Assembly: GCF_033118175.1 (NCBI RefSeq)
Contig: NC_083688.1
Coordinates: 5,539,001 to 5,603,000, forward strand
Direction of reading: 5' to 3'
DNA length: 64,000 bases
From: Dama dama
Lineage: Eukaryota > Chordata > Mammalia > Artiodactyla > Cervidae
The notes below the pieces were generated by a model, which made no database searches, was not told the DNA's origin, and was given only the letters and a program-made list of their open reading frames with translations. Numbering within the stretch: the first letter of the stretch is position 1; each line of letters begins with the position of its first letter. Both the position numbers and the translations under genes were made by a program. This document shows positions 41,673-51,090 of the stretch, piece by piece.

Positions 41673-42284
41673 CTTCTGCCTCTACAGAATGGGGCCTGGG
41701 GCTTTGTTCACTGGGCAAGGCCCAGCCATCACAGCTCTGGGGGAGGAGCATAAAGACCTGATGTTTCCCCGAGGAGCCCACGACTGGTTGTCTTTCTCTG
41801 TGCCGTCCCAGCTGGAGGAAATTGGGGATCCCATGCCCCCCAGATCCAGGTCACCTCTGTGCTCAGACAGGAGCTGGGAGTGTTTATAGAGTTCCTGGGG
41901 GAACCTTGGGGGTCCATAGCTTGCCCCCCAAGAGGTACTCTTCCTGGCAGTGACCTGCCCGGGCAGGGAGGAAACCAAAGAGGTGCCTTGGGCTGGTCGT
42001 CTGGGCGGGTCTCACGGCAGCTGTAATTGCTGGGCACGAGAGCCCGGGCTGGGCCCTTTTATGGAGACATTTATAGCCAGCCCGTCTGGGGGACCATTCA
42101 AGTGGTTTTCTCTCTTTTGTGTCCCTTTAATAAACGCGAAGAAGAGACATCAAATTAAAGCTGATTCTGGAGAAAGTTGGCTTTGTTGTGAGGCTCTGGG
42201 GAGGTCAGGGGAAGGTTACTCTGCTCTCTGACCCTGAGGCCTGGATTTCTTACCACACGCTTTTAAAATGTACAGACTCAGATG
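41673..42284. other. 0.6 kb non-repeat stretch
   Basis: No repeat or exon recognised. Frames of 80-100 codons lie on both strands. Confidence 0.45.
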
Positions 42285-42430
42285 TCAGGGCTAGTCGGGC
42301 CTTTGAGGTCACCCAAACCAACTCTCAGCCTTGTGCAGTGATCCTTGCTGGCGTATCTGCAGCCTTCCAGGGATGGGGAGCTCACTACCTTAAAAGCAGC
42401 CACGTTGTTGACAGGCAGCTCTGCAGGGCC
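42285..42430. mobile_element. L3-like (CR1 clade) LINE fragment
   Basis: gggatggggagctcactacc followed by aaaagcagccacgttgttg and acaggcagctctg resembles a typical L3/MIR3-type word order. Preceded by a degraded aggtcacccaaaccaactct. Orientation was not assigned. Confidence 0.5.
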
Positions 42431-42547
42431 TCTCTGCTGGGGGAGCTGAGAAGACAGACAGACGCGGGGTAAAGGCCCGTGCTTGCCAGCATCAGCATCA
42501 GTCCCTGATCAAGGGCTCTTATCTCTGTGAGTTTCCTCTTCTGTCAA

Positions 42548-42700
42548 AAGTCATTCGTTCATTCATTCAACAAGTATTTCATCTTAGCCTGTGCTTCCCC
42601 AGAAGCAAACTCAAACAAGGCTTTGAATGCCAGCAGTTGAGAAATGATCCCAGGGAAAACCTCAAGGAAGGGGTCGGGTTGACTGAGACAGGGAAAGTGC
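42548..42700 (-). mobile_element. L2 tail plus unassigned repeat
   Basis: cgttcattcattcaacaagt is an L2 3' tail (antisense). The next 110 bp (cctgtgcttccccagaagca and gagacagggaaag) resemble an old repeat I cannot name. Confidence 0.45.
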
Positions 42701-42702
42701 TG

Positions 42703-43195
42703 TGGATTGAATTGTGTCCCCGCCAAAAGCAATGCTGAAGTCCTAACTCCAGTGCCTGTGAAAGTGACCGTCTTTGGGAACAGGGTCTTTGCAGTTGTAA
42801 TGAAGTATAGACGAAGCTCTATCAGATTAGTGATCTAATGCAACCTCTGATTCAGTGATTGGTGTCCTTATGAGATGAGAGAAATGTGGGCATGTGGACA
42901 CACACTGAGGGAAGATAGCGCTGTGAAGATGCAGACACACACAGGGCGAGAGCCACGCACTGACGGAGGCAGGGATGTCAGGCTGCCGCATGCCAAGGAT
43001 CGGCAGCAACCACCAGAAGCTAGGAGAGGGGCCTGGAACCGATTCCCCCTCTGAGTCCCCAAGGAGGAACCAGCCCTGCTGACATCTTGATTTTGTTCTT
43101 CTGGCCTCCTGAGCTGTGAGACAATACACCGCTGTTGCTTTAAGACACCCAGTTTGTGGGATTTTGCTATGACGGCCTTAGAAACTATTAACAAT
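42703..43195 (+). mobile_element. MLT1-type MaLR LTR
   Basis: Sense MLT1, nearly full length: gtgctgtggattgaattgtg, gaagtcctaactccagtgcc, attggtgtccttatgagatg, ttctggcctcctgagctgtg, gctttaagacacccagtttg, and a degraded terminus. Confidence 0.9.
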
Positions 43196-43784
43196 ACAAA
43201 TAGGAAGGGGAGGAAATAATAAAAAGCAGCGTGCTGTTCAGTAGATTGCTGCTGTCGGAAAACTGAAGCGGGGTCCTATGCGGAGCTCAGGGAGGCCGTG
43301 GATAACATGCGCCCAAGGAAGCCCAGCCAGCCAAGGGAAGGGGGGTGCAGGGTGCCCACCCACCAGCGTCATCTGTCCTTGCCAGAAGGACGCTTCCCGG
43401 GGACACTGACGCCACCCCATGCTGGATGCTCTGGCCTGGCCACTGTGCAGGCAGGGAAGGCTCAGACAGCCAGAAGAGCCCCTGGATGAGAGCTGCAGCT
43501 GGTGGGAGGTGGAAGTGTTGGGGTTAGGACGCACCAGGAGGGGATACTGGGGGGTGTGAGTGGGGCACAAATGCTGCCCGCCAGATGCCCGCTGTGTGTG
43601 CAGAGCAACATTCCAAGTGCATGGAACGGAGCCCCTGAGTAAGTGGGCCAGGTCCAGCCCTCTAGGATGGACCCAGACAGCAGTATGTCCCATTAAACAG
43701 CAGTGAACCTTATGCCCGATAAAGCAGGAAGGGGTGCACAGTGATAGGGATTGACCAGGATCATGGGGCAGCCCTTGTTGAACC
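43196..43784. other. 0.6 kb non-repeat stretch
   Basis: No repeat or exon recognised; a minus frame of 192 codons (43238-43816) has no recognisable domain. Confidence 0.45.
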
Positions 43785-43930
43785 TGAATGGTCAGAGCAG
43801 GTGTCTCTGAGGACACCTCAATGTTGAGAAAATCTGAAGTTCAGACATGTGGTGGAACAGCATTCTAGGCAGAGGGAACAGCCAGTGTGGAGGCCCTGAG
43901 GAGGTGGCGGCCTGCTGTGAGGATAAAAGC
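43785..43930 (-). mobile_element. L2 LINE internal fragment, antisense
   Basis: acagcattctaggcagagg, gaacagccagtgtggaggcc, then ctgaggaggtggcgg is the antisense L2 order. Confidence 0.7.
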
Positions 43931-44124
43931 AGCAAAAGGACTCGTCTCAGGCCTGGGGCCGAGGAGGCTGGCAGTAATGAGCCTCACTTCCCGCAGCGCA
44001 TGTTTTTTTCCCTAGTTCTGCCCTCCGATCACCAGAGCGGAAATTCCACTCCTATTCCAGGGGAAAACCCCTGGGAGGCTCCAGGCACGGAGTCAGGTGG
44101 AAGGACCCAGGCCCCCCAGACCCC

Positions 44125-44250
44125 ACCCTTCACAAGCTCTTTAACCTTGGATGAGCTTCAGCTCTGAGCCTCATTTTCCTTCTCTGTAAAATGACAATAA
44201 CCGTGTCTACCTCACAGGGTTGGTGTGAAGTTTAAAGGCTGCTTTTCCCA
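44125..44250 (+). mobile_element. MIR SINE
   Basis: Sense MIR: cctcattttccttctctgta, aaatgacaataaccgtgtct, acctcacagggttggtgtga. Confidence 0.88.
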
Positions 44251-44429
44251 GGCAGGGAAAGGAGGACCCTGATACTCGTAAAACCCCATCTCAGTCCTTT
44301 GGGGCCAGATCGCAGCCAGCAAGCACTCTCTGTGGTGAAGGAGAGTCACTGGTTGTCCAATTAATTGGAAGAGCATTCTTATATATCCTTGTATATCTTC
44401 AATTCATCAGTTTTTTAAAAAAACCCTGG

Positions 44430-44562
44430 AGGGGAGTTCGGGGGAGAATGGATACGTGAATATGTATGGCTGAGTTGCTCTGCTGTGCATCTGAAATTAT
44501 CACAACACTGTTAATCAGCTATACTCCAATGTAAAAGAAAAAGTTAAAAAAAAACAAAACAA
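44430..44562 (+). mobile_element. ruminant L1 3' end
   Basis: Sense L1 terminus: gggagaatggatacgtgaat, gtatggctgagttgctctgc, acactgttaatcagctatac, aaaagttaaaaaaaaac. Confidence 0.92.
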
Positions 44563-44679
44563 CCCTAAGAATGCACAAAAACCCTGAAAGAAAGAATGAA
44601 CAGGAAGTGAGGGATGGGTGGATGCTGGACCAAGCCGTCTTTGTATATTTGCCCTCTTAATCCTCACAGCAAGAATGAA

Positions 44680-44694
44680 GGGGGGGGGGGGGGG
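44680..44694. repeat. G15 homopolymer
   Basis: Fifteen consecutive G, followed by cgggc. Confidence 0.95.
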
Positions 44695-44699
44695 CGGGC

Positions 44700-44960
44700 A
44701 GCAGATTTTAAAATTTTTGATTTATTCATTGCACAATTAATACAGGCTTATTGGTTTCAATTTTTTAAAAAATTTAGGACTGTTTAGAGTATGAGATAAA
44801 AAGTGTCCACCTCTCTCCCTCCAATGCCTCTCTGGTACATGTTTGGGTGTTTCCTTCCAAACTTTTCTGTGCCCAGCAAACATATAATTGCAGGTTTTTG
44901 TTTTTAACAAATACAGGAACATATTTGCCCTTTGGAGTTAAGGTACAGTGGGTATCTTGA
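44700..44960. other. AT-rich segment, possible old repeat
   Basis: AT-rich sequence (attgcacaattaatacagg, ttccttccaaacttttctgt) like the 3' regions of old mammalian repeats. Not assigned, no gene. Confidence 0.35.
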
Positions 44961-44974
44961 CATTTTGTGCTGTT

Positions 44975-45145
44975 AGTCAGCCTGAGGTAGGAATTATGGG
45001 TGAATTACAGGCGAAAGAACTCAGCTTGGACAGGTGGAGTGTTCTGTTCAAGGTCTCAAACGGGCGTGTGAGAGAGCGGGGACTGGGACCCAGGCCCGTC
45101 TGAATCTGGAGGAGGAGGCCTTTCTGTTGTGCTGAAATATTGTCA
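44975..45145 (-). mobile_element. MIR SINE
   Basis: Antisense MIR, degraded: cctgaggtaggaattatgg, gttcaaggtctcaaacggg, gggactgggacccaggccc. Confidence 0.65.
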
Positions 45146-45410
45146 TCAGCAAGTCTTAGCATCTTAGCAAGACCTGGAAAGAGGAACAGCCTTCAGAGGG
45201 CAGAGGGCTGAGAGGAGCAGACGGTTCTAGGGGTGGGAGGTAAGTGGGTAGAGGCATGGTTCAGTAGGAGGGTACCAGCTGGGGGGGCACAAGCCACCTT
45301 TAGGTCTGACAGGGCTGCCAGGCTGGAAGGGGCTGGGCGCCCAGGCCCCTAGCCTAATGCGCCCAGCTGCCCTTGTTGTCTCTGCCAGGCCCCTACCAAC
45401 ACACTCACCT

Positions 45411-45570
45411 TTTTTTCCTTTAATTTTTATATTTGTTTTAATTGGAGGCTAATTAATTTACAATATTGTGGTGGTTTTTGCCATACATTGCTATGAACCA
45501 GCCATGGGTGTAATTGTGTCCCCCATCCTGAACCTCCCTCCCACCTCCCTCCCCGTCACCTTCTTAATGA
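45411..45570 (-). mobile_element. ruminant L1 3' UTR fragment
   Basis: Antisense L1: tttaattggaggctaatta, tacaatattgtggtggttt, tgaaccagccatgggtgta, tgtcccccatcctgaacctc. It belongs to a different L1 subfamily from 24677-25066. Confidence 0.92.
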
Positions 45571-46189
45571 CACGCTGCTTGCTTTCCTGTCTCTCTGAGC
45601 CTGCCTGAAGCTCTGAGACCTCCCCAGCTGCTCAGCCTGGTGCCCAGTGTCTCTCCCATCCCATCTATGGCTCAGCGGTCAGCGTCTGCCTGCCTGCCTG
45701 CCATCGAGGGTCAACGCAGAGACCTTAGGCCTGCCGGCTCCCTGAAGAAGGCTGGGATCCATGAATTACCACAGCCAGGATTTGTTCAACTTTGGCTTGG
45801 ATGACTCCAGGGTTTGGGGGCGGCTCAAGACCTCTTAAGGAAGCTGGTTTCATCTTGGATCATTATCTGGGTTGGTTCGACAGTGGAATGAGTTTTGCGG
45901 CCTGGAGGCAGACCCAGGTGCTTCCAGGGAAGATAGAAGAAGAGACAAAGATGACAAAACCTGTTCAAGCTGTATGCGGGAGGAGAGGGCTGCAGGAGCC
46001 TCAGTCTCCCCTTCTGGCTTCCTTTGGCTCAGCGTTTATCTAATTGCAGGCCACAAACTGTGAGTGCATACTGACATCAATTCAGTGGGCTGTCACCAGC
46101 ACATTACAAAAGGGATGGAGCAGAATAGGATGGACAATATTGACTTGCATCTTGAGCAGCTAGGATCGGACATGACTTTGGAAGCTTTC
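45571..46189. other. 0.6 kb non-repeat stretch
   Basis: No gene or repeat recognised apart from a short (TGCC)n run near 45686-45702. Confidence 0.45.
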
Positions 46190-46625
46190 GCCGTCAGCAT
46201 GGGGGCAGCACGCTGGTGAGGTGGGCACAGGGGGGCTGGGGCATGCCTGGTGGGGGCAGGGCTCTCCCACGGCGCGAGGGTGGCCTGGAGGGGCTCCAGG
46301 CTCGGGGGCCTCTTCCTGCCCAGCCCGCACCAAGCGGGGCCCCCGGGGCGGTGGGAACAGGGAGATCCTCTCCACTCTCCCCAGTGCATCCACTGGGTTG
46401 TGAGCAGCCCCATAAATCGTCTGCCCGGAGTCAGGGGCATAGAACTCCCTGATTTATGCCCCGCCAGGCCCGCCCCCTCCGCCTCCCTCCCGGGCTTTGT
46501 GGGGCCAAGGCCTGGCAGGCTGCTGGCTCCAGACAGCCCCTGTGGTTGCCGTGGTGACCGGTTCAGGCTGGGCCATTATCGGCCATCCGGCCCTTCCCTC
46601 CCTCAAGCTCTCATCCGGGTTGGCT
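46190..46625. promoter_or_regulatory. GC-rich block with X-box-like motif
   Basis: GC-rich, repeat-free and moderately CpG-rich (cacggcgcgagg, gcgggg, cccgccaggcccgccccc). GTTGCC-GT-GGTGAC at 46545-46558 fits the RFX X-box pattern of two half-sites with a 2-base spacer. No exon was seen. A regulatory role is inference. Confidence 0.35.
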
Positions 46626-46877
46626 TTTTAACACCACCAACCAGCCTTCTCCTCTGTTAGCCAGGCTCTTCCCAAAGGGTGCCCGCATGTCCAGTGGGCC
46701 CCCAGCATTGGCATCGCAGCGAAGCTCAGATGTAGAACCTGCTAAGACAAGGCAGCTCAGGCTGCTAGGTTACTGCCCGGCCTTCAAATCCCATTGACAA
46801 TGTTTTGAATCCAGCAACTCCACTTCGAGTCCAGCGATCCCAGTGCCTACCTCATGCTCTTGCCAAGAATCAGCAAG

Positions 46878-47011
46878 CTGGGTCTTCCCTGGTGGTCCAA
46901 TGGCTAAGACTCCACACTCCTGATGCAAGGGGCCCGGGTTCAATCCCTGGTCAGGGAACTAGATTCCTACGCCACAACTAAGACCTGGAGCATCCAAGTT
47001 ATCAAAGGAAA
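46878..47011 (+). mobile_element. CHR-type SINE, short form
   Basis: Sense CHR: cttccctggtggtccaatgg, gggttcaatccctggtcagg, then a shortened body and A-rich end. An exact 13-bp TSD aagaatcagcaag lies at 46865-46877 and 47012-47024. Confidence 0.95.
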
Positions 47012-47039
47012 AAGAATCAGCAAGAGTCAAGAGGGAAAG

Positions 47040-47205
47040 TGCGGTGCTGGGCCCTTTCATTGGCACTTAAACCTTTGTGAGTCTCCATTGCTTCATCTGT
47101 AAAATGGGTATAATAGTATCTCCACAGAGTGCTGTCTCCCAGGGCCTGCGACAGTGTCTGAATGGACGTGCTCTTTAAATGTGAGTGAATAAATGAAACT
47201 CTTTG
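47040..47205 (+). mobile_element. MIR SINE
   Basis: Sense MIR: ttgcttcatctgtaaaatgg, gtataatagtatctccacag, gagtgctgtctcccagggc, ttaaatgtgagtgaataaat. Confidence 0.88.
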
Positions 47206-47218
47206 GTTGTACACATCC

Positions 47219-47437
47219 TTGTTGTTTCTGTTTTTAGTCGCAAAGTCGTGTCCAAATCTTTTGTGAGCCCATGGACTGTAGCCCACCAGACTCTTCTGTC
47301 CATGGTATTTCCCAGGCAAGAATACTGGAGTGGGTTGCCATTTCCTTCTCCAGGGGGTTCTTCCTGGCCCAGGGAGTGAACCTGTGTCTCCTGAATTGGC
47401 AGGCAGATTCTTTGCTGCTGAAGCATCAGGGAAGCCC
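47219..47437 (-). mobile_element. Bov-tA SINE
   Basis: Antisense copy: agtcgcaaagtcgtgtccaa, ccaggcaagaatactggag, ttgccatttccttctccagg, gaattggcaggcagattctt, tgaagcatcagggaagccc. Confidence 0.93.
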
Positions 47438-47459
47438 GTCCACACCCTTACTCAAGGGC

Positions 47460-47945
47460 ATAAATGCAGTGGATTAAAGATGGTCACACACCCTCCAACC
47501 CTCCTCCCACTGAGGTGTGGGGGTTCAATGCTCCTACCCAGAATCGGGACTGGACTTGGTGCTCGCTCGTAGCCAACAGGATGTGGCGGGGGTAACACGG
47601 ACAGCCTTCCCAAGCAGGTCGGAAGGAGCCTGGCTGCTTCGCTTAGGTCTCACTAAAGCCCCATTATTCTGAAAGAAATCTGACCAACCTGGGTGAGCTG
47701 AGCTAGAGAGACCTCATGGTCCTGAACCTCCACAAAGAGAGAGCGAGATGTCTGGCCAGCCCCCAGCCCTTCCTGTCCCAGGAGTTGCTGGCATCCCAGC
47801 TGAGACAGAGATGAGCTGTCCCCACTGAGCCCTACCCAAATTGCAGAGCCATAAACAAAAGAAATAACAGCACTTGTTTTAAGACATCAAGTTTGGGGTC
47901 CATTGCTTTTGCAGCATGGAGTTTGGAGAACAAGATATAAAGTCC
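47460..47945 (+). mobile_element. probable old LTR (MaLR/ERVL type)
   Basis: The 3' part has caaattgcagagccataaac, agcacttgttttaagacatc and aagtttggggtccattgct, a polyadenylation-like end typical of old LTRs. The 5' part has tagccaacaggatgtggc. Subfamily unknown. Confidence 0.5.
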
Positions 47946-48020
47946 TGCCCTTATGCATAATAACAAGCACGTAGCAAGTGCTCAGCGAAGGGAGCAGTCG
48001 CAGCAGCAGTCGTGGTCATA
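47946..48020 (+). mobile_element. MIR or L2 3' end fragment
   Basis: ataacaagcacgtagcaagt then gctcagcgaaggg is the shared MIR/L2 terminus. Confidence 0.5.
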
Positions 48021-48061
48021 GGAACTGTCCTTGTTGTTGGCAAACAGCGAAATAGCCTAAC

Positions 48062-48290
48062 TCTTCAGAACTGAGGTTCTGGAGGCAGACGGCCTGGGTC
48101 TGGATCCTGACTGCTAACTCCTTTCACGCGGACTATTCCTTTCCCTCTCCAGGCCTCAGTTTCTTCTTCGCTGTAAGAGCAAGAATGACAGTTGACTACT
48201 CTGTAGATCTACTGTGAACCATTAATGAGATGGTGCAGATAAAACGGGCACAGTGCCTGGCACAAAGTGAATGCTGGCACCGGGGAGTCA
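48062..48290 (+). mobile_element. MIR SINE, full length
   Basis: Sense MIR: ggttctggaggcagacggc, ctgggtctggatcctgactg, cctcagtttcttcttcgct, gcacagtgcctggcacaaag. Confidence 0.93.
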
Positions 48291-48319
48291 CTACCACCAG
48301 CATCAGCGTTGGCATCATT

Positions 48320-48430
48320 ATCTCCCATCTGACATTTAAAGTGCACGCTCTCATTTTATGAGACCTTAAAAGGGTCAGAGCTGGAGGGAATACATCCACT
48401 GAGTGCAACCCTCCATCATACAGATGGGAT
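48320..48430 (-). mobile_element. MIR3/L3-like fragment
   Basis: ggtcagagctggagggaata, gtgcaaccctccatcatac, agatggg resemble L3/MIR3 wording, degraded. Confidence 0.45.
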
Positions 48431-48524
48431 TGGCTTGCTGGTGGAAGCTTTGAGTTATGATATTTTTATCTTTAAAAAGAACTCTGGGTGGCCCATCTAA
48501 AAGTCAAATAAATAATAACTATGA

Positions 48525-48554
48525 CAATGGAGGAGAAGGAGGAGGAGGAGAAGG
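48525..48554. repeat. (GGA)n purine tract
   Basis: atggaggagaaggaggagg followed by aggagaagg, a 30-bp polypurine stretch. Confidence 0.85.
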
Positions 48555-48719
48555 ATTTGCCTAGTGGAGCTCACCTACCTCATTGCTTCTAGAAACAGCT
48601 CAAGGGATTTTTTCTTCGCCAGTTGCTAAATTCAGTGAGCTTCTGGGGTTGGGGGAGGGGAGCTGGGAAGCTTCTCGCAGCTTTTGCGGGATTGGTCATC
48701 CTGCCTGTTTGTTGGGCAC

Positions 48720-48875
48720 ACCAGGATCTTCCAAAGCAGCTAGCTCATCCTCTCATTGCACACGTGAGGATCCAGAGAGGGACGGTGACTTGGCCAAGGC
48801 CACACAGCAGAGCAGGGGCAACGCCGGAATCGGAACCCAGGGCCCCTGTTTCCCAGCCCATCGCTTTCTAGGCTC
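48720..48875 (-). mobile_element. MIR SINE
   Basis: Antisense MIR: tcatcctctcattgcacacg, ttggccaaggccacacagca, ggaatcggaacccagggccc. Confidence 0.88.
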
Positions 48876-49399
48876 CTTCCAGCCTCAGCAGCAACGCATG
48901 TTGCGGAGGGCTTTACTTACAAAGCTTTTAGGGGTGGGTTTTGCCCTCTCTACCATGGACTTCCTTGCATTAAAATTCTCATCGTGGGAGTCTTAGCTAT
49001 TATTCATTTCTATCCAAATGGAATGCTCGCATCTGACAAGGAGCCTCTGGGGAAGACGGCGTGTGTTATCTGTAAGCTCATCTCCGGCTCCAGCTTGAAC
49101 AGAAAAGGGATGGTTTTCTCATTCCCTTTCAGGAGATGGGGAAAGAAAGGTCCAGAACAGAGAAACGAGCCTCTGCTGTCTCAAACACTGCCCTGGAGTC
49201 TCTTTACAAAACAACCAGCAGACACCCATCTACATGGCGCATTTAGAAGGGCTCTAAGATAGCTGGAAACCTCCTTGCTCAAAAAATGGTCTTCCTCATT
49301 TATTTTCTATCACGCCTAAAGCCCACCTTTGTAATTTACTGCTGTGGGGTCAGGAAGGCATTAATGGAGGTGCTTCTGGTGTCCATGCTGCTGAACTGA
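48876..49399. other. 0.5 kb non-repeat stretch
   Basis: No gene or repeat recognised. Confidence 0.45.
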
Positions 49400-49570
49400 C
49401 AGTAATGGGGTTAGATGGAAAAATACAGGATTTGAAGTCATTGAATCTGGCTTTGCCACTCATTGCCTGTGTGATGTTGAGCAAGCCATTTTACCTTTGT
49501 GAGCCTCAGTTTCTTCATCTATAAAATGGCATCACCACTGAATCTACCCCGCCCCTATGAAGGTGAAATG
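49400..49570 (+). mobile_element. MIR SINE
   Basis: Sense MIR: ctggctttgccactcattgc, ctgtgtgatgttgagcaagc, gcctcagtttcttcatctat. Confidence 0.93.
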
Positions 49571-49577
49571 TAATGTT

Positions 49578-49925
49578 CTAGTTGCCTGTAGCCGTGTAAC
49601 AAACCACCCTGCACCTTCATGGCTTGAAATGCAGCAACAATCTTCTGTTTTGCTTGTGAATGTGCAATATGGGCAGGGCTTGGCAGGGACTGCTGGATCT
49701 GGTTGACTGGGTCCGGGAGATCTGTTCCCAAGATGGGGCCCTCACATGACCGGGAGTTGGTTTTTCCTCATGGGGACCTCTCCATGGGGCAGCCTGGGCT
49801 TCCCCAGACCACGTGGCCTGGTTCCAAGAACTGGGAAGTTGGCTTGGGCCTCCAAAGAGTTGCAGTAACACTTCTATTGTATTCCTTTGACCAAGCAATC
49901 CCAGAGCCCAGAGAAGGGACATAGG
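49578..49925 (-). mobile_element. probable old LTR (MaLR/ERVL type), antisense
   Basis: Begins gccgtgtaacaaaccaccct and tcatggcttgaaatgcagca, a reverse-complement 3' end typical of old mammalian LTRs. The rest (gacctctccatggggcagc) is less clear. Confidence 0.5.
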
Positions 49926-49974
49926 GAATAGCATTTACACAATTGCAATGAAATAGTTATTTGTTATTATTTAC

Positions 49975-50160
49975 TGACATCTGACCCTTCTCCTCCCTCC
50001 AGCACATTGTCTTGTTCATTGCTGTTTTCCCAGAGCCTAGAACAGTGCCTGCAAGATAGAAGATTTATTAAATTTAATAATTTAGTAAAATGTTATAAAA
50101 AGATTTAATAATAATATTAAATATATTTAATATTATTAAATATATTGATGAATGAATGAC
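49975..50160 (+). mobile_element. L2 LINE 3' end with AT-rich expansion
   Basis: ttactgacatctgacccttc, cattgctgttttcccagagc, ctagaacagtgcctgcaag, then an expanded AT-rich tail and gatgaatgaatgacc. Confidence 0.8.
50109..50138. repeat. 30-bp perfect palindrome
   Basis: Centred between 50123 and 50124 with core ttaaatatatttaa. Every base from 50109 to 50138 pairs with its partner and there is no spacer. It lies in the AT-rich tail of an L2. Confidence 0.95.
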
Positions 50161-50234
50161 CTAATGTGCCTCCCCTGACACTCCAGCCCTATATCCTGGT
50201 TCCTCAGGCTGGGGTCAGGAGACAGGGGTTATGG

Positions 50235-50350
50235 AAGAGACCCTGGCTCCAGCATCTGAGGCCTGGGTTTGGGCCCTGACTCTGGCCCCAGGGTGTTGGG
50301 TGAACTTGGGCAAGTCACAGACTTCTCTGTAGGTATCAGCAAGAGCCAAT
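50235..50350 (+). mobile_element. MIR SINE 5' half
   Basis: Sense MIR: gaggcctgggtttgggccct, gaacttgggcaagtcacaga. Confidence 0.75.
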
Positions 50351-50664
50351 AAAACCAGACCCTGGCTTTTTGACTTGTGTCTTCAAAATCCCTGCGTGTG
50401 ACTTGCTTTAATTAAGATAAGAGCGCAGTGAAATGTTTGGACTTGCTTGTTCATTCTTTGATGTTTGGCCTTTTCTGTTGTTGTTTTTGATGTCCCGGGG
50501 CTTGAAGGACTAGACTTGGGTTCTTGGCCCTTGCTGGCGGGCTGCCTGCTGTCTGCTGTTTGCCTTGTTAAAAGCACTTATGATCTAATAAAGCGAGATG
50601 GATGCGGCCTCTCTAGGGATGAAACACTTTCTAGTCCCCATATTTACTGCACTTCTCAGCTGCA
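50351..50664. other. non-repeat stretch
   Basis: No gene or repeat recognised. Confidence 0.4.
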
Positions 50665-50870
50665 TTCAGGACTGATGCTTTCTGAGTATAAACTACATCC
50701 TAAACCCTGGGGTAAGTTTCATTTAATCCTCAAAACAACTCAGTGAATGAGGTGCTGCTGTAGTCCTCATTCTAGACAGGAGGAAACAGAGGCTCAGAGA
50801 GGCTTGGGGACTTGCCTAAGGTCTCTGGGAAGAAGGCTGGAAAGTAAAGGTGCCCAGATTTGGACCCGGC
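50665..50870 (-). mobile_element. MIR SINE
   Basis: Antisense MIR: tcatttaatcctcaaaacaa, ggaaacagaggctcagagag, ggacttgcctaaggtctctg. Confidence 0.92.
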
Positions 50871-50984
50871 ATGGCCTCCTGTGGGCTGTTGGGGGCCCTG
50901 GCTTGATGGAAAGCCAACAGGGAACCCAGCCCTGGGTGGGATAGAGAGTGGGTGAAGTTTGGCCTCTAAGTTTGTTCAGTGTCC

Positions 50985-51090
50985 TTATTAGGCATCGGAA
51001 AGAGACAGCAGGTCTGTGAGGCAAGGTTTCTCTCCATTTTACAGGTGGGAAAACAGGCCTAGAGAGATTGTGCACAAAGGATATTGGCTC
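50985..51090 (-). mobile_element. MIR SINE fragment
   Basis: Antisense core: ctccattttacaggtgggaa, aacaggcctagagagattg. Confidence 0.75.

Noticed and set aside
43238..43816. 192-codon minus-strand frame
   Set aside because: No domain, no splice signals noticed, and it overlaps an L2 edge.
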